Assembly (NCBI GenBank): GCA_944390365.1 | Contig: CALXPW010000015.1 | Coordinates: forward strand, 1 to 34,193 | Direction: 5' to 3' | Source of the DNA: an uncultured Clostridia bacterium | Lineage (GTDB): Bacteria; Bacillota; Clostridia; TANB77; CAG-508 | DNA length: 34,193 nt | Shown: positions 1 through 8,455 of the stretch, in pieces | Layout of the letters: each line of letters opens with the position of its first letter | Position numbering within the stretch: the first letter of the stretch is position 1 | The notes under the pieces: generated by a model | What the model was told of the DNA's origin: nothing | What the model saw: only the letters and a program-made list of their open reading frames with translations | Databases searched by the model: none | Translations under genes and position numbers: made by a program

Positions 1-738
1 TACTTATTTTTTTCTCTCATTTTGCGTTTTGGATGCTTTTACTATTTCACTATGACCACGCGATAGCGTTTAGTGCAATATTATTAGTATTACTATTGTT
101 ATTACCAATGCTACTAATGTTATTCCGTTTTTCTGCTGTGCTTTTTATTTTTCTTACTCCCATTTTATCTTTTCTCCTTTCTTTCTTCTTTTTCATTGTT
201 TTTTATTTGAAATCTCTCTTTTGTTGCTCACTTCATTTTTTATCCTCCTTGTCTTTTTATTTTGTATATGTTTGTTAAATTTAATATCTAATAAAATTTA
301 TCCTTTTTACTTTAGTTTTGCCTTTTTAGGCTTTTTTATACTGTTTTTTTATATTTTTATTATAGATTTAAACTGTGTGGATTTTTTGCATATTATTGCA
401 TATTGTTGTATGTTATTGTATATTATCGTATATCGTCGTTTGTTATTTCTTGTTAGCATTATTCTACAATAACATTTTATTTTTTACAACACATTTTTCT
501 TATTATTTTCTTTTTTATTTAACTTTTCACTTGACGTTTTATTAAACTTTTATTTTAGTAATTTTTTTGGATTATTTTTTAATTTTTCTTGTTCAAAGTT
601 TTTAAACACACAAAAAGGACAGACTACATAACAACTTTTATGTTGCTATATAATCCATCCTTTATATTTTCTATAAAATCTATCTTTCTATTAACTGCTA
701 ATACTGTATTTTGAGCACAAAAAATAAAGCTTATTTCT
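1..738. other. Gene-poor T-rich stretch
   Basis: The + strand is strongly T-rich and its open frames translate to Phe/Leu/Ile-rich low-complexity sequence, which I do not believe is coding. On the minus strand there are good Shine-Dalgarno motifs, for example AAGGAGG upstream of an ATG-AAG-TGA near 233, and AAAGGAG upstream of a short Asn-rich frame near 160-19. The reading frames close quickly. It may be decayed coding DNA or the 3' side of the phase-variable locus at 801. It also holds the decamer array at 388-447. Confidence 0.4.
388..447. repeat. Six tandem decamers, helically phased
   Basis: Six consecutive 10-bp units with consensus GTATATTATT run without gaps: GCATATTATT, GCATATTGTT, GTATGTTATT, GTATATTATC, GTATATCGTC, GTTTGTTATT. 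The period is ten, not a multiple of three, so this is not a coding repeat; ten bp is close to one helical turn, so each unit would face the same side of the DNA. No gene is supported around it. Function unknown; a protein-binding array or bent DNA is possible. Confidence 0.7.
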
Positions 739-801
<63 letters not shown>

Positions 802-902
802 TTTTTACTTCCTCCTTGGTGTATTTTTATTGTTCCTCATATATTGCTAATATTTTTCTTATTTATCACTTTTAGTCTTTTTTTACCTCTCAGTGCATTT
901 TC

Positions 903-931
903 ATTATATACTAGTAGTAACTCTTTTTCAA
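903..931 (-). promoter_or_regulatory. Sigma-A promoter for the minus-strand ORF at 801
   Basis: On the minus strand, TTGAAA (926-931) and TATAAT (903-908) are separated by exactly 17 bp. The transcript would have a leader of about 95 nt before AAGGAGG and the ATG at 801. Confidence 0.65.
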
Positions 932-970
932 GTACTTTTTTCAATTTTTTTGTTTTTTTCGTGTATTTTC

Positions 971-999
971 TTTACAAAAAATGTAGTTTAATATACAAT
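971..999 (+). promoter_or_regulatory. Sigma-A promoter for tsaE operon
   Basis: TTTACA (971-976) and TACAAT (994-999) with a 17-bp spacer, about 30 bp upstream of the tsaE ATG. Confidence 0.55.
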
Positions 1000-1028
1000 A
1001 TTGTAGATATTAAAGGAAAGGGAAAAAT

Positions 1029-1457
1029 ATGAGTACATATATTTCAAAAAGTGAACAAGATACAATAGATTTTGCTAAAAATTATGCCCAAAACCTAAAA
1101 CCTGGAGACATTATTGTGCTTTCTGGTGAACTTGGTTCTGGTAAAACAAAATTTGTTCAGGGCATTCTAGAAAATTTTAATTTGCAAGATGAAATATCTA
1201 GTCCCACATTTACTATAGTAAACGAATATAATTCGGACACAGTTAATATTTATCATTTTGATGTATATAGATTAGAAGATTCTGATGAATTTTTTGCTAT
1301 TGGTGGGGAAGAATATTTTTCTAAAGGCATCTGCCTAATTGAATGGGGCGAATTAATAGAAGATATTTTGCCTAAACCATATACCAAAATTTCTTTTAGT
1401 AAAAGTGATGACGATGTAAGTTATAGAAAATTGACTATTGAAAAAATTGAGAAATAG
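1029..1457 (+). CDS. tsaE: tRNA threonylcarbamoyladenosine biosynthesis ATPase TsaE
   Basis: TsaE is the small P-loop ATPase that works with TsaB and TsaD in the cytoplasm to transfer threonylcarbamoyl to A37 of ANN-decoding tRNAs. The 142-residue protein has the family's usual length. A Walker A motif GELGSGKT lies near residues 33-40, followed by the SPTFTIVNEY block and the HFDVYRL block typical of the family; the late IEWGE motif is also present. The start is the ATG after AAAGGAAAGGG. It is the first gene of a + strand group with the tsaB-rimI fusion, so two steps of the same modification pathway sit together. No abnormality seen. Confidence 0.95.
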   Translation: MSTYISKSEQDTIDFAKNYAQNLKPGDIIVLSGELGSGKTKFVQGILENFNLQDEISSPTFTIVNEYNSDTVNIYHFDVYRLEDSDEFFAIGGEEYFSKGICLIEWGELIEDILPKPYTKISFSKSDDDVSYRKLTIEKIEK

Positions 1458-1512
1458 TAAATTTTTAGAGTATTATCAAAGCCAAATACTATATTAAGAA
1501 AGGACAACAAAA

Positions 1513-2859
1513 ATGAAAATTTTAAGTATAGACACTTCTTCAAAAATATGTGGTGTAACAATTTCAGATAACGAAAATATTTTAATACATTTAAGCAATG
1601 ACGATGAAAAAACTCATTCTGTAAAGCTAATGCCTATGGTAGATACAGCTTTTAAAAGTACAAATCTTACTTTAGATGATATATCTCTTTTAGCAGTTTG
1701 TACTGGCCCTGGCTCGTTTACTGGTGTTAGAATTGGCATTGCCACAATTAAAGCATTTTCAGATGTTAAACACATTCCTATAGTTGGTGTTAGTTCATTA
1801 GAAAGTTTAGCATATAACGTTATAGAAACTGATATAAAATCTGAAATATCTAGAACTCTAAAGGAGACAACCAATATAAATAACTTAGGCAACTTGGAGA
1901 GTACTTTAATTTGTTCTTTAATTGATGCCAAAAACAACAATGTATATTGTGGATTATACAGTTTAAATAAAAATGAGACTAGAAATACATTTTGTAATCA
2001 AATAGAAATGTTTGCAGAAGATATTGATATAGCTATTTCAAAGATAAAGGCTACTATAGTTGGCTCAAAAGCAATAAATAATAAAATCTCAAACATAGAA
2101 GTATTAGACATTGAAAATAAAGAAACAGTTAGTAACATATTAAGACAAAAATTTCATAACATACTTTTTGTTGGAGATGGAGCAATCGTACATCAAGAAA
2201 AACTAAAAACTGCTTTTGATTTTAATGTTGTTCCAGATTCAAATATAGCATCTACCACATCAACTACATCTATATTGGTTCAATTTGCTGAAGACAACTA
2301 TAATCTTCAAAATAGTAATAGTGTGGCAAAATCTGCTTTGAGCAAATACAATCAAGGTAATTTTGGATATTCTTCTTCTATCTCTCCTATCTACTTAAAA
2401 AAATCTCAGGCAGAAAGAGCATTAGAAGAAAAGATAAAAATTTTGCCAATGCATGCTTCCGATATAGATGCAATTACTCCCAACTTTGAAACAGAGTTTG
2501 ATAAATTTTGGAACATTAGCACTTTAAAAAATGATTTTGCTAACCCTAATTCGGTTTACTTTGTAGCAAAACTTTACGATGAAATAGTAGGCTTTGCTGG
2601 TTTTCTTAAAATTTGCGATGAGGCTAATATTATGAATATAGTCACAAAAGTAGATAAAAGGCATTTAGGAATAGGCTCAAAACTTATGCAAGCGCTTATA
2701 GACGAAGCAAAAAAACAAAACTTAACAAGTATTACGTTAGAAGTAAACGACAAAAACTTTCAAGCAATAAAATTATATGAAAAATTTGGTTTTAAGCGAA
2801 TAGGTTTAAGAAAAAAGTACTATAATAATACAGACGATGCAATTATAATGTCACTTTAA
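1513..2859 (+). CDS. tsaB: TsaB-RimI fusion: t6A biosynthesis protein with C-terminal N-acetyltransferase domain
   Basis: 448 residues, two domains. Residues 1 to about 300 are TsaB, the catalytically inactive ASKHA-fold partner of TsaD in t6A synthesis: it starts MKILSIDTSS and has CTGPGSFTGVRIG near residues 65-77. Residues from about 308 to the end are a GNAT acetyltransferase like RimI, with the acetyl-CoA loop KRHLGIGSKLM and the ending NFQAIKLYEKFGF. RimI acetylates the N-terminus of ribosomal protein S18. The two are usually separate neighbours (tsaB-rimI-tsaD); here they are one frame. The TsaB half is longer than usual, with low-complexity stretches around residues 100-220. Start ATG follows AAAGGA. 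A tsaD gene is not in the window. Confidence 0.9.
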   Translation: MKILSIDTSSKICGVTISDNENILIHLSNDDEKTHSVKLMPMVDTAFKSTNLTLDDISLLAVCTGPGSFTGVRIGIATIKAFSDVKHIPIVGVSSLESLAYNVIETDIKSEISRTLKETTNINNLGNLESTLICSLIDAKNNNVYCGLYSLNKNETRNTFCNQIEMFAEDIDIAISKIKATIVGSKAINNKISNIEVLDIENKETVSNILRQKFHNILFVGDGAIVHQEKLKTAFDFNVVPDSNIASTTSTTSILVQFAEDNYNLQNSNSVAKSALSKYNQGNFGYSSSISPIYLKKSQAERALEEKIKILPMHASDIDAITPNFETEFDKFWNISTLKNDFANPNSVYFVAKLYDEIVGFAGFLKICDEANIMNIVTKVDKRHLGIGSKLMQALIDEAKKQNLTSITLEVNDKNFQAIKLYEKFGFKRIGLRKKYYNNTDDAIIMSL

Positions 2860-2913
2860 CCTGTCCCCAAAAGTGCCAAATGGCACTTCGGTGACAGGCA
2901 CAAAAGTGCCAAA
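2860..2913. repeat. REP-like palindrome (CCTGTC...GACAGG with AAGTGCCA/TGGCACTT hairpin)
   Basis: It begins directly after the tsaB-rimI stop codon. Outer arms CCTGTC (2860-2865) and GACAGG (2893-2898) enclose an inner hairpin AAGTGCCA-AA-TGGCACTT (2871-2888). AAAAGTGCCAAA then recurs at 2902-2913. It ends just before the Shine-Dalgarno of the Lon gene. Same style as the elements at 13316-13415 and 16798-16843. Confidence 0.75.
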
Positions 2914-2935
2914 AATTTTTAAGGAGGATTTACTA

Positions 2936-5329
2936 ATGAAGAGAAAAAATGAACTTGGATACAAAGAATTAAAAGTTACTTGTGATCCTAAATTATTGAA
3001 TTTTAATACAACTGATGAATTAGAGCCAATTAGCACAGGCATTGGGCAAGAGCGTGGCATTAAAGCCCTAGAGTTTGGTCTTAATGTAGATATAAATGGA
3101 TATAATGTTTATGTAGAAGGGCCTTATGGTGTTGGAAAAACTGCATATGTAAAGAATTATTTAAGCACAATTTCTAAAAAGAAAAAGGTTCCAAATGATT
3201 GGTGCTATGTTTATAATTTTGCTAACCCAAATGAACCTGTTGCCATTTCTCTTCCTGCTGGGCAAGGTAAGGAATTTAAGGCTACAATGGATTCGTTTAT
3301 AAATGAAATTAAGGTAGATATTAAAAATACTTTTAATAATGAAGATTTTGAAAAAGAGAAGAATTTAATTAAGCAAGAGTATGAAACTAAGCGTACTTTA
3401 TTACTTGAGAAGCTAAATCAAACTTCTGCCGAATATGGTTTTACTGTTAAGTCTTCTCAAAATGGTATTTACATGATGCCTATTTTAAATGGTAAAACTA
3501 TTGCGGAAGAAGAGTTTAACAAGTTAGATGACGCTGTAAAGAAAGATTTTGAAGAAAAGTCTTCTATAGTTCAACAACACATTATGACTGCAATTAGTGA
3601 AATTAAGTCTATTGAGAGAGAGTCTGATAAGCGTATTGAAGAGTGGCAATCTAATGTTGCTCTGCTTACAATAAACGGACATATAAATTTAATAAAAAGC
3701 AAGTATAAAAGAAATAAAAAGATAAATAATTTTCTAGAATCTATTAAAAAGGATATTTTAAAAAATATAAATCTATTTACTGCTGATGAAAAAGCTATAG
3801 AAGGAAAACTACAAGGGCCTCAAGCTGCTCACCCAGAAGTGTACAAGCCTTGGTTAAATTACAGAGTTAACTTATTTATTGATAATAGCAATTTAGAGGG
3901 TGCACCTTTTGTTGCAGATACTAACTATTCTTACCATAATATTTTTGGTAAGCTTGAGTACGAAAACTATTATGGTACACTAAAGACTGATTTTACAATG
4001 CTTAAGCCTGGTCTTCTTCATATTGCAAATGGTGGATATTTAGTTTTTCAAGCAAATGATTTACTAACAAATAGTCTATGTTATGATGCCTTAAAGAAAG
4101 TTTTAAGAAGCAAAACTTTAGGAATAGAAAATGCTGCTGACCCACGTTCTTCTATGGTTATGATTTCGTTAAAGCCTGAGCCAATTCCATTAGATTTAAA
4201 AGTTATTTTAATTGGTGATGAGAATATTTATCAAACATTGCTTGCAATGGATCCAGATTTTAGAAAGTTATTTAAAATTAAAGTTGAGTTTGCAGATGAA
4301 GCTCCTTTAAATAGAGATAATATGATTAAGCTTTCGAGATTTGTAAAGGGTTATTGTGACCACGAGGAACTTCCTCCTTTAGACAATAAAGCTATGGCTA
4401 AGGTTATTGAGTATGCTTCAAAATTAGCAGATAATCAAGAAAAGCTTGCAACTCGTTTTACAGATTTATCTGTTATTGTTGGAGAAGCTGCAACTTGGGC
4501 AAAGCTAGGTAAGTCTAAGATTATAACAGAGGAATATATAACTAAAGCATTAACTGAAAAAGTAGATAGAGTAAAGAAGTATGACGACAGATATATGGAA
4601 ATGATAAAGGACGATACTTTGCTTATTAGTACATCTGGTAGCAATGTTGGGCAGATAAATGGTCTTACTATTATGAATGTTGGAGACTACACTTTTGGTA
4701 AACCTGTAAAGATAACAGCTAATACTTATACTGGTAAAAATGGTATTATAAATATAGAAAGAGAAGTTTCACTTTCTGGTTCTTCACATTCTAAAGGTAT
4801 ACTAATTTTAAGCGGATATTTAGGTGAAATGTTTGCACAAGATATGCCACTTTCTCTTACAGCAAGTATTTGCTTCGAGCAATTATATAGTGGTGTAGAT
4901 GGAGATAGTGCATCTAGTACAGAACTATATGCTCTACTTTCTAGCTTGTCTGAAATTCCTATCAATCAAGCTTTTGCGGTTACAGGTTCTGTAAATCAGA
5001 AAGGTCAAATTCAGCCAATAGGTGGAGTAAATGATAAAATAGAGGGCTTTTTCCAAGTATGCAAAATGAGAGGTTTAGATGGTTCTCATAGTGTAATAAT
5101 ACCAAAACAAAATGTTAGAAACTTAAATCTTTCAACTGAAGTTGTTCAAGCAGTTAAAGATGGTAAATTCCACATATATGCAATTACTACAATTGATGAA
5201 GGTATCGAACTGCTTACTGGGGTTCCAGCCGGTAGCAGAGATGAAAATGGTAACTTCCCTGCTGGTACAATAAATTATTTGGTATACCAAAAATTAAAGA
5301 AATATGCTAAGGTAAGCAAAGAGAAATAA
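2936..5329 (+). CDS. Lon-family ATP-dependent protease (LonB/LonC-like AAA+ S16 peptidase)
   Basis: A cytoplasmic AAA+ protease of the Lon-related (YcbZ-like) group. The 797-residue protein starts at the ATG after AAGGAGG; a longer GTG-started frame from 2873 runs through a palindromic repeat and is unlikely. Walker A GPYGVGKT is at about residues 62-69, followed by a long helical insertion (about 110-290) and the rest of the AAA module. The C-terminal S16 domain has the catalytic Ser in DGDSAS (about residue 658) and the Lys in GGVNDKIEG (about residue 701). The N-terminal substrate domain of classical LonA is absent. It probably forms its own unit, ended by the bidirectional terminator at 5405-5458. 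Confidence 0.9.
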   Translation: MKRKNELGYKELKVTCDPKLLNFNTTDELEPISTGIGQERGIKALEFGLNVDINGYNVYVEGPYGVGKTAYVKNYLSTISKKKKVPNDWCYVYNFANPNEPVAISLPAGQGKEFKATMDSFINEIKVDIKNTFNNEDFEKEKNLIKQEYETKRTLLLEKLNQTSAEYGFTVKSSQNGIYMMPILNGKTIAEEEFNKLDDAVKKDFEEKSSIVQQHIMTAISEIKSIERESDKRIEEWQSNVALLTINGHINLIKSKYKRNKKINNFLESIKKDILKNINLFTADEKAIEGKLQGPQAAHPEVYKPWLNYRVNLFIDNSNLEGAPFVADTNYSYHNIFGKLEYENYYGTLKTDFTMLKPGLLHIANGGYLVFQANDLLTNSLCYDALKKVLRSKTLGIENAADPRSSMVMISLKPEPIPLDLKVILIGDENIYQTLLAMDPDFRKLFKIKVEFADEAPLNRDNMIKLSRFVKGYCDHEELPPLDNKAMAKVIEYASKLADNQEKLATRFTDLSVIVGEAATWAKLGKSKIITEEYITKALTEKVDRVKKYDDRYMEMIKDDTLLISTSGSNVGQINGLTIMNVGDYTFGKPVKITANTYTGKNGIINIEREVSLSGSSHSKGILILSGYLGEMFAQDMPLSLTASICFEQLYSGVDGDSASSTELYALLSSLSEIPINQAFAVTGSVNQKGQIQPIGGVNDKIEGFFQVCKMRGLDGSHSVIIPKQNVRNLNLSTEVVQAVKDGKFHIYAITTIDEGIELLTGVPAGSRDENGNFPAGTINYLVYQKLKKYAKVSKEK

Positions 5330-5335
5330 GGGCAA

Positions 5336-5404
5336 GTTAGGTTATAGCAAAAAATCTCATAACCTAGTTGCTCCGGAAATTTCTATCGAAATTTCCTATG
5401 CAAT
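5336..5404 (+). repeat. Two nested hairpins downstream of the lon-like gene
   Basis: TAGGTTAT/ATAACCTA (5338-5345 and 5359-5366) forms one stem. A second stem is TTGC-tcc-GGAAATTTC-tatc-GAAATTTCC-tat-GCAA (5368-5403). They lie between the stop codon and the terminator and resemble in style the nested palindromes of the minus-strand operons. Confidence 0.6.
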
Positions 5405-5458
5405 AAAAAAGACTCACATTTTCTAGTATAAAAATACTAGTATGTGAGTCTTCTTTTT
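5405..5458. terminator. Bidirectional Rho-independent terminator between lon-like gene and rplS
   Basis: AAGACTCACAT (5409-5419) pairs with ATGTGAGTCTT (5442-5452), extended by CTAGTAT/ATACTAG around an AAAA loop. It is flanked by an A-tract on the left and a T-tract on the right, so it can serve the converging lon-like (+) and rplS (-) transcripts. Confidence 0.9.
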
Positions 5459-5484
5459 TCTTGAATTTACTATTTATACAAAGA

Positions 5485-6006
5485 TTATTTTTCTTCTTTA
5501 TTATCTTTTACTGTTTCAACTGGTTCTTCTTTAACTGTATCAACAACTTCTTGTACAACTGGAGCTTCTGTTTCAACAGCTGGAGCCTCCTCTGGAGCTT
5601 CCTCTACTGGTGCTTCTTCTGCTGTATCAGCTTTTATTGTAATTTCTCTATTTTCTATTCTAGCGCCTGTATTCTCCTTTGTCTTAGCAGCTTTACCTAC
5701 TCTGTCTCTTAAGTAATATAGTTTAGCACGTCTTGCTTTACCTACTCTTACTAACTCTACTTTCTCTACCATTGGAGAATGTACTAAGAAAGTTTTTTCA
5801 ACACCTACACCATAAGCTATTTTTCTTACAGTAAATGTTGCGTTTACTCCTCCACCTTGTTTTTTTATTATAATTCCTTCAAATACTTGGATTCTTTCTC
5901 TATTTCCTTCCTTTATTTTTTGATGAACTCTTACTGTATCACCAATTTTAAGTTCTGGAATCTTATTTTTCAATTGTTCATGTTCTATTGATTTTATGAT
6001 ATCCAT
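5485..6006 (-). CDS. rplS: 50S ribosomal protein L19 with long acidic C-terminal tail
   Basis: L19 sits at the 30S-50S interface. Residues 1 to about 115 are a complete L19 ([18 protein letters not shown], then the basic [15 protein letters not shown] near the end), matching the family's usual 113-120 residues. The protein then continues about 58 residues in a Glu/Val/Pro/Ala-rich tail with repeated EEAP motifs and a final Lys-rich end. The tail is not part of canonical L19. It is read in the same frame with no sign of a frameshift. Last gene of the ffh-trmD operon; start ATG after GGAAGGAGG. Confidence 0.95.
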   Translation of the reverse strand: MDIIKSIEHEQLKNKIPELKIGDTVRVHQKIKEGNRERIQVFEGIIIKKQGGGVNATFTVRKIAYGVGVEKTFLVHSPMVEKVELVRVGKARRAKLYYLRDRVGKAAKTKENTGARIENREITIKADTAEEAPVEEAPEEAPAVETEAPVVQEVVDTVKEEPVETVKDNKEEK

Positions 6007-6033
6007 TATGATATCCTCCTTCCTTTAATTCTT

Positions 6034-6702
6034 TTATTTTAATAAATCTGGTCTTTTCTTTTTTGTGACCTCTAACGCTTTTTCTTCGCGCCACTTTTTT
6101 ATATTTTCATGATGTCCAGAAATTAAAACTTCTGGCACTCTTTTTCCTCTAAATTCTTCTGGTCTTGTATATTGAGGATATTCTAAAAGTTTGTTATTAC
6201 TAAATGATTCTTCTGCTACAGATTCCTCTTTTAATACTCCTTTAACATATCTACTAACTGAATCAATTAACACCATTGCTGGTAACTCTCCTCCTGTTAA
6301 TACATAGTCTCCTATAGATATTTCCTCATCTACAATCTCATCTAGAACTCTTTGATCTATTCCTTCGTAATGTCCACAAAGTAATATTAAATGATTTTCT
6401 TTTGATAGTTCTTTTACTTTTTCTTGGTTTAGTACTTTTCCTTGTGGAGATAAATATATGACTTTTGCATTTTCTTTATCTGTAACAGATGAATATGCGT
6501 CATATACAACATCTGGCATCATTACCATGCCAGCTCCTCCACCATAAGGAGTATCATCTACTTTTTTATGTTTGTCTTTTGAAAAGTCCCTAATATTTAT
6601 TAAGTTAATTTCTATTAGTTCCTTTTCCTTTGCTCTTCCAATAATGCTCTCGTTTAAAGCCTCAAACATTTCTGGAAAAAGCGTAAGTACATCAAATTTC
6701 AT
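6034..6702 (-). CDS. trmD: tRNA (guanine-N1)-methyltransferase TrmD
   Basis: SPOUT-class methyltransferase that makes m1G37 in tRNAs with G36, preventing +1 frameshifting. The 222 residues start [13 protein letters not shown]. They include the knot-forming SAM-binding blocks [12 protein letters not shown] and [19 protein letters not shown], plus [11 protein letters not shown] near the C-terminus. Slightly shorter than the usual 240 or so, but all signature blocks are present. Start ATG after GGAGGAGAG. Lies between rimM and rplS as in most bacteria. Confidence 0.97.
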   Translation of the reverse strand: MKFDVLTLFPEMFEALNESIIGRAKEKELIEINLINIRDFSKDKHKKVDDTPYGGGAGMVMMPDVVYDAYSSVTDKENAKVIYLSPQGKVLNQEKVKELSKENHLILLCGHYEGIDQRVLDEIVDEEISIGDYVLTGGELPAMVLIDSVSRYVKGVLKEESVAEESFSNNKLLEYPQYTRPEEFRGKRVPEVLISGHHENIKKWREEKALEVTKKKRPDLLK

Positions 6703-6729
6703 CTACTCTCCTCCGATTAACTTTTCTAC

Positions 6730-6852
6730 GTTAAAAAAAGAAACGAGTATTGCTAGGCAAACGAATAAAAATTTTTGAGATAGTACGTCTGGTACATCGA
6801 AAAAATTTTTATGAAGTTTACACAACGCTTTGGCGATGTTTATTTTTTTAAC
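6730..6852 (-). repeat. Cloverleaf-like nested palindrome, copy A (rimM-trmD gap)
   Basis: The terminal stem is GTTAAAAAAA-g-AAAC (6730-6744) with GTTT-a-TTTTTTTAAC (6838-6852). The outer end overlaps the first base of the rimM stop codon. Inside are a small hairpin TTGC-TAG-GCAA, a long central hairpin built from AAAAATTTTT blocks around TAGTACGTCTGGTACA, and a second small hairpin CGC-TTTG-GCG. About 80 bp from 6737 to 6818 are nearly identical to copy B, but the outer stem sequence differs. Confidence 0.8.
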
Positions 6853-7361
6853 TAAACTAAACCATCTATAAGATGAACTATAATTCTTTCATTATCAATA
6901 TCCACTTGCTTTATTACTTCTTTTGTAGAAGGTAGTAATATTTGCTTTCCTAATTCGTCTTTTACCACATAAATATCGTGGCTTTTGTTATTGTATATGT
7001 CATCTACTTTTCCAAGTAGATTTCCACTTTCGTCATATACTGGAAGTCCAATTAAATCTGCAATAAAGTATGTATCTTCAGGAAGCTTTTTTGCATTCTC
7101 CCTTTTAATTTTTATATAGCATCCTTTATATTTTTCTGCCATATTTATATCTTCTATTCCTTTAAATTTAATTAGAACCATATTTTTATGATACTTGATT
7201 TCCTCGATTTTCATTTCTATAAGTTCTTTGTTTTTCACTACAAATACACTTTCTAGTTCTTCAAATCTTTTGGCATCATCCGTAAGTGGATTTACTTTAA
7301 CAAAACCTTTTATTCCAAATGTATTTACTATTTGACCTACTTCAAAGTATTCTTGTTTCAT
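6852..7361 (-). CDS. rimM: 16S rRNA processing protein RimM
   Basis: Ribosome maturation factor that binds S19 and helps 30S head assembly. The 169-residue protein has the N-terminal RimM beta-barrel (EVGQIVNTFGIKGFVKVNPLTD) and the C-terminal PRC-like barrel (DLIGLPVYDESGNLLGKVDDIY and ILLPSTKEVIKQVD), the standard two-domain layout and length. Start ATG after ACAGGAG. The upstream gap to khpA and the downstream gap to trmD each hold a cloverleaf-like palindrome. Confidence 0.96.
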   Translation of the reverse strand: MKQEYFEVGQIVNTFGIKGFVKVNPLTDDAKRFEELESVFVVKNKELIEMKIEEIKYHKNMVLIKFKGIEDINMAEKYKGCYIKIKRENAKKLPEDTYFIADLIGLPVYDESGNLLGKVDDIYNNKSHDIYVVKDELGKQILLPSTKEVIKQVDIDNERIIVHLIDGLV

Positions 7362-7393
7362 TTCTACTCCTGTCTATATAATATTTACATAGT

Positions 7394-7516
7394 AATTTTT
7401 TAAAGAAACGAGTATTGCTAGGCGAACGAATAAAAATTTTTGAGATAGTACGTCTGGTACATCGAAAAAATTTTTATGAAGTTCAACAACGCAAGACGAA
7501 GTTTATTTAAAAAATT
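7394..7516 (-). repeat. Cloverleaf-like nested palindrome, copy B (khpA-rimM gap)
   Basis: The terminal stem is AATTTTTTAAA-g-AAAC (7394-7409) with GTTT-a-TTTAAAAAATT (7501-7516). The end overlaps the khpA stop codon. The interior is almost the same as copy A (agtattgctaggc..., central hairpin with AAAAATTTTT arms). The small stem TTGC-TAG-GCGA keeps pairing through a wobble. The outer arms differ from copy A yet remain complementary. Confidence 0.8.
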
Positions 7517-7746
7517 TAGTCTAAGAATTCAACTGTAACCTTCTTCTTATCCTTAGCCCCTAAAGCTTTCATAAGAGTACGAATAGAGTTTGCAACTTTT
7601 CCTTGCTTTCCTATTACTCTTCCCATATCCTTATTGTCTACTTTAACTTCATAAGTGATTTTTTCTGCTTCTTCTTTTTCATTTATAGAAACAGCTTCTT
7701 GGTTTTCTACCATATTTTTAATTATTGTTTCTAAGATTTGTTTCAT
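7516..7746 (-). CDS. khpA: KH-domain RNA-binding protein KhpA (YlqC)
   Basis: A 76-residue single KH-domain protein, the usual length. The GxxG RNA-binding loop is visible in GRVIGKQGKVANSIRTLMKA. In Firmicutes it pairs with KhpB (Jag/EloR) and affects cell elongation and RNA metabolism. Located between rpsP and rimM as is conserved in Firmicutes. Start ATG after AAAGGAAT. Confidence 0.95.
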   Translation of the reverse strand: MKQILETIIKNMVENQEAVSINEKEEAEKITYEVKVDNKDMGRVIGKQGKVANSIRTLMKALGAKDKKKVTVEFLD

Positions 7747-7762
7747 AACAAATTCCTTTCTA

Positions 7763-7996
7763 CTATTTAGCTTTCTCTATTAAAGCCTTAACAGTATCTG
7801 TAGGTTTTGCACCATTTTTTATCCATTTTTCTACTTTTTCTTTATCTAGAACTATTGTAGATGGCTCTGTCATAGGATTGTATGTTCCTATTTGTTCAAT
7901 TATTTTTCCATCTCTTGGGCTTCTAGAATCAGCTACAACTATGTGATAGAATGGAGCCTTTTTTGCACCTTGTCTTTGTAATCTTATTTTTACCAT
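7763..7996 (-). CDS. rpsP: 30S ribosomal protein S16
   Basis: 77 residues beginning [20 protein letters not shown], followed by [21 protein letters not shown], the S16 signature. A little shorter than the 80-90 residues typical of the family. Start ATG after CAGGAGGTGA. It follows a membrane-protein gene rather than ffh directly; a perfect hairpin (8023-8068) lies in the gap. Confidence 0.97.
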   Translation of the reverse strand: MVKIRLQRQGAKKAPFYHIVVADSRSPRDGKIIEQIGTYNPMTEPSTIVLDKEKVEKWIKNGAKPTDTVKALIEKAK

Positions 7997-8022
7997 TTAA
8001 ATTCACCTCCTGAAAATTTTGC

Positions 8023-8068
8023 TAAGAATTATTATGAAAATAGGTTAATATTTTCATAATAATTCTTA
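8023..8068 (-). repeat. Perfect 20-bp stem-loop between membrane-protein gene and rpsP
   Basis: TAAGAATTATTATGAAAATA (8023-8042) is perfectly complementary to 8049-8068 around a 6-nt loop (GGTTAA). No T-tract follows in the direction of transcription, so it is not an obvious terminator. An mRNA processing or stabilising element that sets the rpsP level is possible. It has no internal core, unlike copies A-D. Confidence 0.85.
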
Positions 8069-8094
8069 AGTATATATTAAAAATTAATATCTAT

Positions 8095-8454
8095 TTAATA
8101 AACTGCTACAATCTTCTCAATTAATAATGAGTAAGTAGCTAAAAATAATACTACATTTGGTATTATTACAATAAATATTGATAAAATAATATCTAAGGCT
8201 TTTTTACCAAATACTTTTGTCATATACAATACTACTATTGATGCTATACTAAATATTAAATTGAATACCACAAATGGCAATATTTTCTGCATTCTATACA
8301 TTTCTATTGACATTTTACCTTCCTCTACAGGTGGCATATAGTCTAGGTATACAGGTGCTGAATTTGCTATAACCATATATGATATTAGTGGAATTGCTAC
8401 TGATATAACTAGTATAACTGCTAGTACAATTAATATTTTCTTATAATTTTTCAT
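8095..8454 (-). CDS. Small integral membrane protein, unknown
   Basis: I do not recognise this 119-residue protein. It has three predicted membrane segments at about residues 7-29, 58-80 and 88-112, a short Lys-rich N-terminus (MKNYKK) and a polar loop with YMPPVEEGKMSIEMYRMQK between the first two. The ATG lies one base after the ffh stop codon, so it is very likely translated by coupling with ffh. That spot normally leads straight to rpsP. Position next to the SRP GTPase invites, but does not prove, a link to membrane insertion. Confidence 0.8.
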   Translation of the reverse strand: MKNYKKILIVLAVILVISVAIPLISYMVIANSAPVYLDYMPPVEEGKMSIEMYRMQKILPFVVFNLIFSIASIVVLYMTKVFGKKALDIILSIFIVIIPNVVLFLATYSLLIEKIVAVY

Positions 8455-8455
8455 A

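Noticed and set aside
19..160. Minus-strand short frames with good ribosome sites and stops, and the idea that TGA or TAG are recoded
   Set aside because: Confident genes in the window use TGG for Trp and end at normal stops; the short frames match nothing, so decay or chance is simpler.
2873..2935. GTG-started N-terminal extension of the Lon-like protease
   Set aside because: It runs through the REP-like palindrome, and a perfect AAGGAGG lies just before the ATG at 2936.
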